8,348 bases of DNA from Clostridiales bacterium. Its GTDB lineage: Bacteria > Bacillota > Clostridia > Lachnospirales > Anaerotignaceae. The first letter of the stretch is position 1. Each line of letters begins with the position of its first letter. This document shows, one piece after another, positions 7,275-8,348 of the stretch. A model generated the notes under the pieces. That model ran no database searches. It was not told where the DNA came from and saw nothing but the letters and a program-made list of their open reading frames with translations. The stretch covers positions 1 through 8,348 of the forward strand of contig JAJQDF010000230.1 of NCBI GenBank assembly GCA_021202325.1. Direction: 5' to 3'. A program made the position numbers and the translations under genes.

Positions 7275-8348
7275 CGTTCTCAAGCCCCCTTTCATCTATA
7301 CGGACAATTCTTTTATATCTGCCGTTTGGCGGCAGCTTGCTCAAAACGGACACCGTTTCTCCCTCAGCCACTATTTCCATGACTGTTTTGGCAACATCAT
7401 CCGCCGCCTGAGAACCGTCATTTATAACAAGGACATCGGCATCGTATTCCTCATCATCGGCATTGAGCCAATCCAGCATATCAAGATAGAGAGCAAACCC
7501 TATTGCACCGGCATTTTTTCCAAGCTTTTGAAGAAGCTTATCATATCTTCCGCCGGAAAGTATATTTGAAGGGATTCCGGCAACATAGCCCTTGAATACT
7601 ATGCCATTATAGTAGCTCATGTCGTTTATTATTGAAAAGTCAATATTTATATTTTTCTCACAGCCGCAGACCTTGAGCATATTGTAAATTCCTTCAAGCT
7701 CATCTATTACGCTGTCTGTATTGTTGTTTATGCTGAGCTTTTTAAGCTCCATAATTACCTCATCGAAGGGGCCGTAAAGCGAAGCCAGCTTAACAGCCTT
7801 TTCTGTCAGGCTGACACCCAAGCCGAACTCTGCGCAGGCTTTCTTTATACCGATTGAATTTTTGGCATTGACATAGCTTAAAAGCACTTCCCTTTTATTC
7901 TCGGGTATTTCCTTGAAAAGCTCCGTAACAAAGCCGGTATGCGATATATCAAGTATATAGTTTTCGGAAATAAGCTCAAGGCTCTTAGCCGCCAGCATGA
8001 GCACCTCGCCCATGGAATAAAGGTCAATGTCATCCATACATTCCAGGCCGGTCTGCATAATCTCCTTGAACTCGTTGCCGTCCTTCCTGGCACGGTAAAC
8101 GTTCTCGCTGTAGTAAACCTTCTGCGTTCCGGCGGTATCCTTAACGTTTTTTGCTATTGAAAGCGTAACGTCGGGCTTAAGCGCCATAAGCTTCCCGTTC
8201 AAATCTGTAAAAGTAATGATATTGCTGTTTTGAAGGAAATTCTTATTTTCTGCATAGAGGTCATATTCCTCAAACTTACTCATTTTGTACTGTTTATATC
8301 CGAAGCACTTATACAGGTTTTTGAAACGCAGTATAGTTTCTTCATTAT
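7258..8348 (-). CDS. hisZ: ATP phosphoribosyltransferase regulatory subunit HisZ, 5' end outside window
   Basis: HisZ is a catalytically inactive paralogue of histidyl-tRNA synthetase. It forms a complex with short HisG and is required for its activity and histidine feedback. The frame is open to the window edge: 362 residues are visible, and the true start lies beyond 8348. The first ATG in this frame (8283) is internal, because the 21 codons before it encode a HisZ-like helix containing 'KCFGYKQYKMSKFEEYD'. Class II synthetase-like motifs follow: 'ALKPDVTLSIAKN' (8182-8144), a motif-2-like 'YYSENVYRARK' (8112-8080) and a motif-3-like 'GGRYDKLLQKLG' (7552-7517) leading into 'GAIGFALYLDML'. 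The C-terminus is a short region, not a full anticodon-binding domain, which favours HisZ over HisS. Direct adjacency to a short hisG strongly supports the call. It ends in TGA inside hisG. Family identity is secure; only the N-terminus is unknown. Confidence 0.95.
   Translation of the reverse strand, partial: NEETILRFKNLYKCFGYKQYKMSKFEEYDLYAENKNFLQNSNIITFTDLNGKLMALKPDVTLSIAKNVKDTAGTQKVYYSENVYRARKDGNEFKEIMQTGLECMDDIDLYSMGEVLMLAAKSLELISENYILDISHTGFVTELFKEIPENKREVLLSYVNAKNSIGIKKACAEFGLGVSLTEKAVKLASLYGPFDEVIMELKKLSINNNTDSVIDELEGIYNMLKVCGCEKNINIDFSIINDMSYYNGIVFKGYVAGIPSNILSGGRYDKLLQKLGKNAGAIGFALYLDMLDWLNADDEEYDADVLVINDGSQAADDVAKTVMEIVAEGETVSVLSKLPPNGRYKRIVRIDERGLENVETVD
7284..7292 (-). promoter_or_regulatory. 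Ribosome binding site that favours the TTG start of hisG
   Basis: AAAGGGGGC on the minus strand lies about 10 nt upstream of TTG at 7274-7272 and within the end of hisZ. It is an imperfect Shine-Dalgarno sequence, but it is the only purine-rich element suitably placed for an N-terminus of family-like length. The alternative ATG at 7295 has no comparable element upstream. Confidence 0.5.

Noticed and set aside
7258..8283. HisZ starting at ATG 8283
   Set aside because: The frame stays open to the window edge with HisZ-like sequence upstream of that Met, so this ATG is internal.
1..8348. CRISPR array, insertion sequence, tRNA/rRNA, phage or defence genes
   Set aside because: No direct repeat series, transposase, terminal inverted repeats or RNA gene seen; nearly every base is accounted for by his genes.

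Overview
This window is almost entirely one histidine biosynthesis operon on the minus strand. It reads from the high-coordinate edge downwards in the order hisZ - hisG - hisD - hisC - hisB - hisH - hisA - hisF - hisIE - histidinol-phosphatase (PHP type). The split ATP phosphoribosyltransferase (short HisG plus HisZ), the HisI-HisE fusion, the stand-alone HisB dehydratase with a separate PHP-family phosphatase, and the strong AGGAGG-type ribosome binding sites at moderate GC all point to a Firmicute. A Clostridia/Lachnospiraceae-like gut anaerobe is most likely. The lineage is inferred from gene content and protein flavour, not from a search.

Layout: 8348-7258 hisZ, with its 5' end beyond the window; 7274-6636 hisG; 6629-5349 hisD; 5336-4269 hisC, interrupted by an in-frame TAA; 4272-3685 hisB; 3685-3068 hisH; 3052-2327 hisA; 2330-1572 hisF; 1558-908 hisIE; 911-51 histidinol-phosphatase. 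A possible convergent plus-strand gene end occupies 1-54. Genes either overlap (ATGA, TGATG, or 17 nt for hisZ/hisG) or are 6-15 nt apart, so a single polycistronic, translationally coupled mRNA is expected. There is no room inside for promoters, and no gene-free stretch exceeds 50 nt. Any leader, T-box or attenuator would lie upstream of hisZ, outside the window.

Together the genes cover all ten steps from PRPP + ATP to histidine. HisZG make phosphoribosyl-ATP; HisIE converts it to ProFAR; HisA isomerises it; HisHF close the imidazole ring; HisB dehydrates; HisC transaminates; the PHP phosphatase dephosphorylates; HisD oxidises histidinol to histidine.

No new biological system is visible. 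Two departures from a normal his operon deserve checking. hisC carries a clean in-frame nonsense codon (TAA at 5105-5103) with otherwise intact coding sequence on both sides. The histidinol-phosphatase has 'GAAH' where PHP enzymes normally carry an Asp-x-His metal motif. Together they suggest a decaying or error-containing copy of the pathway.
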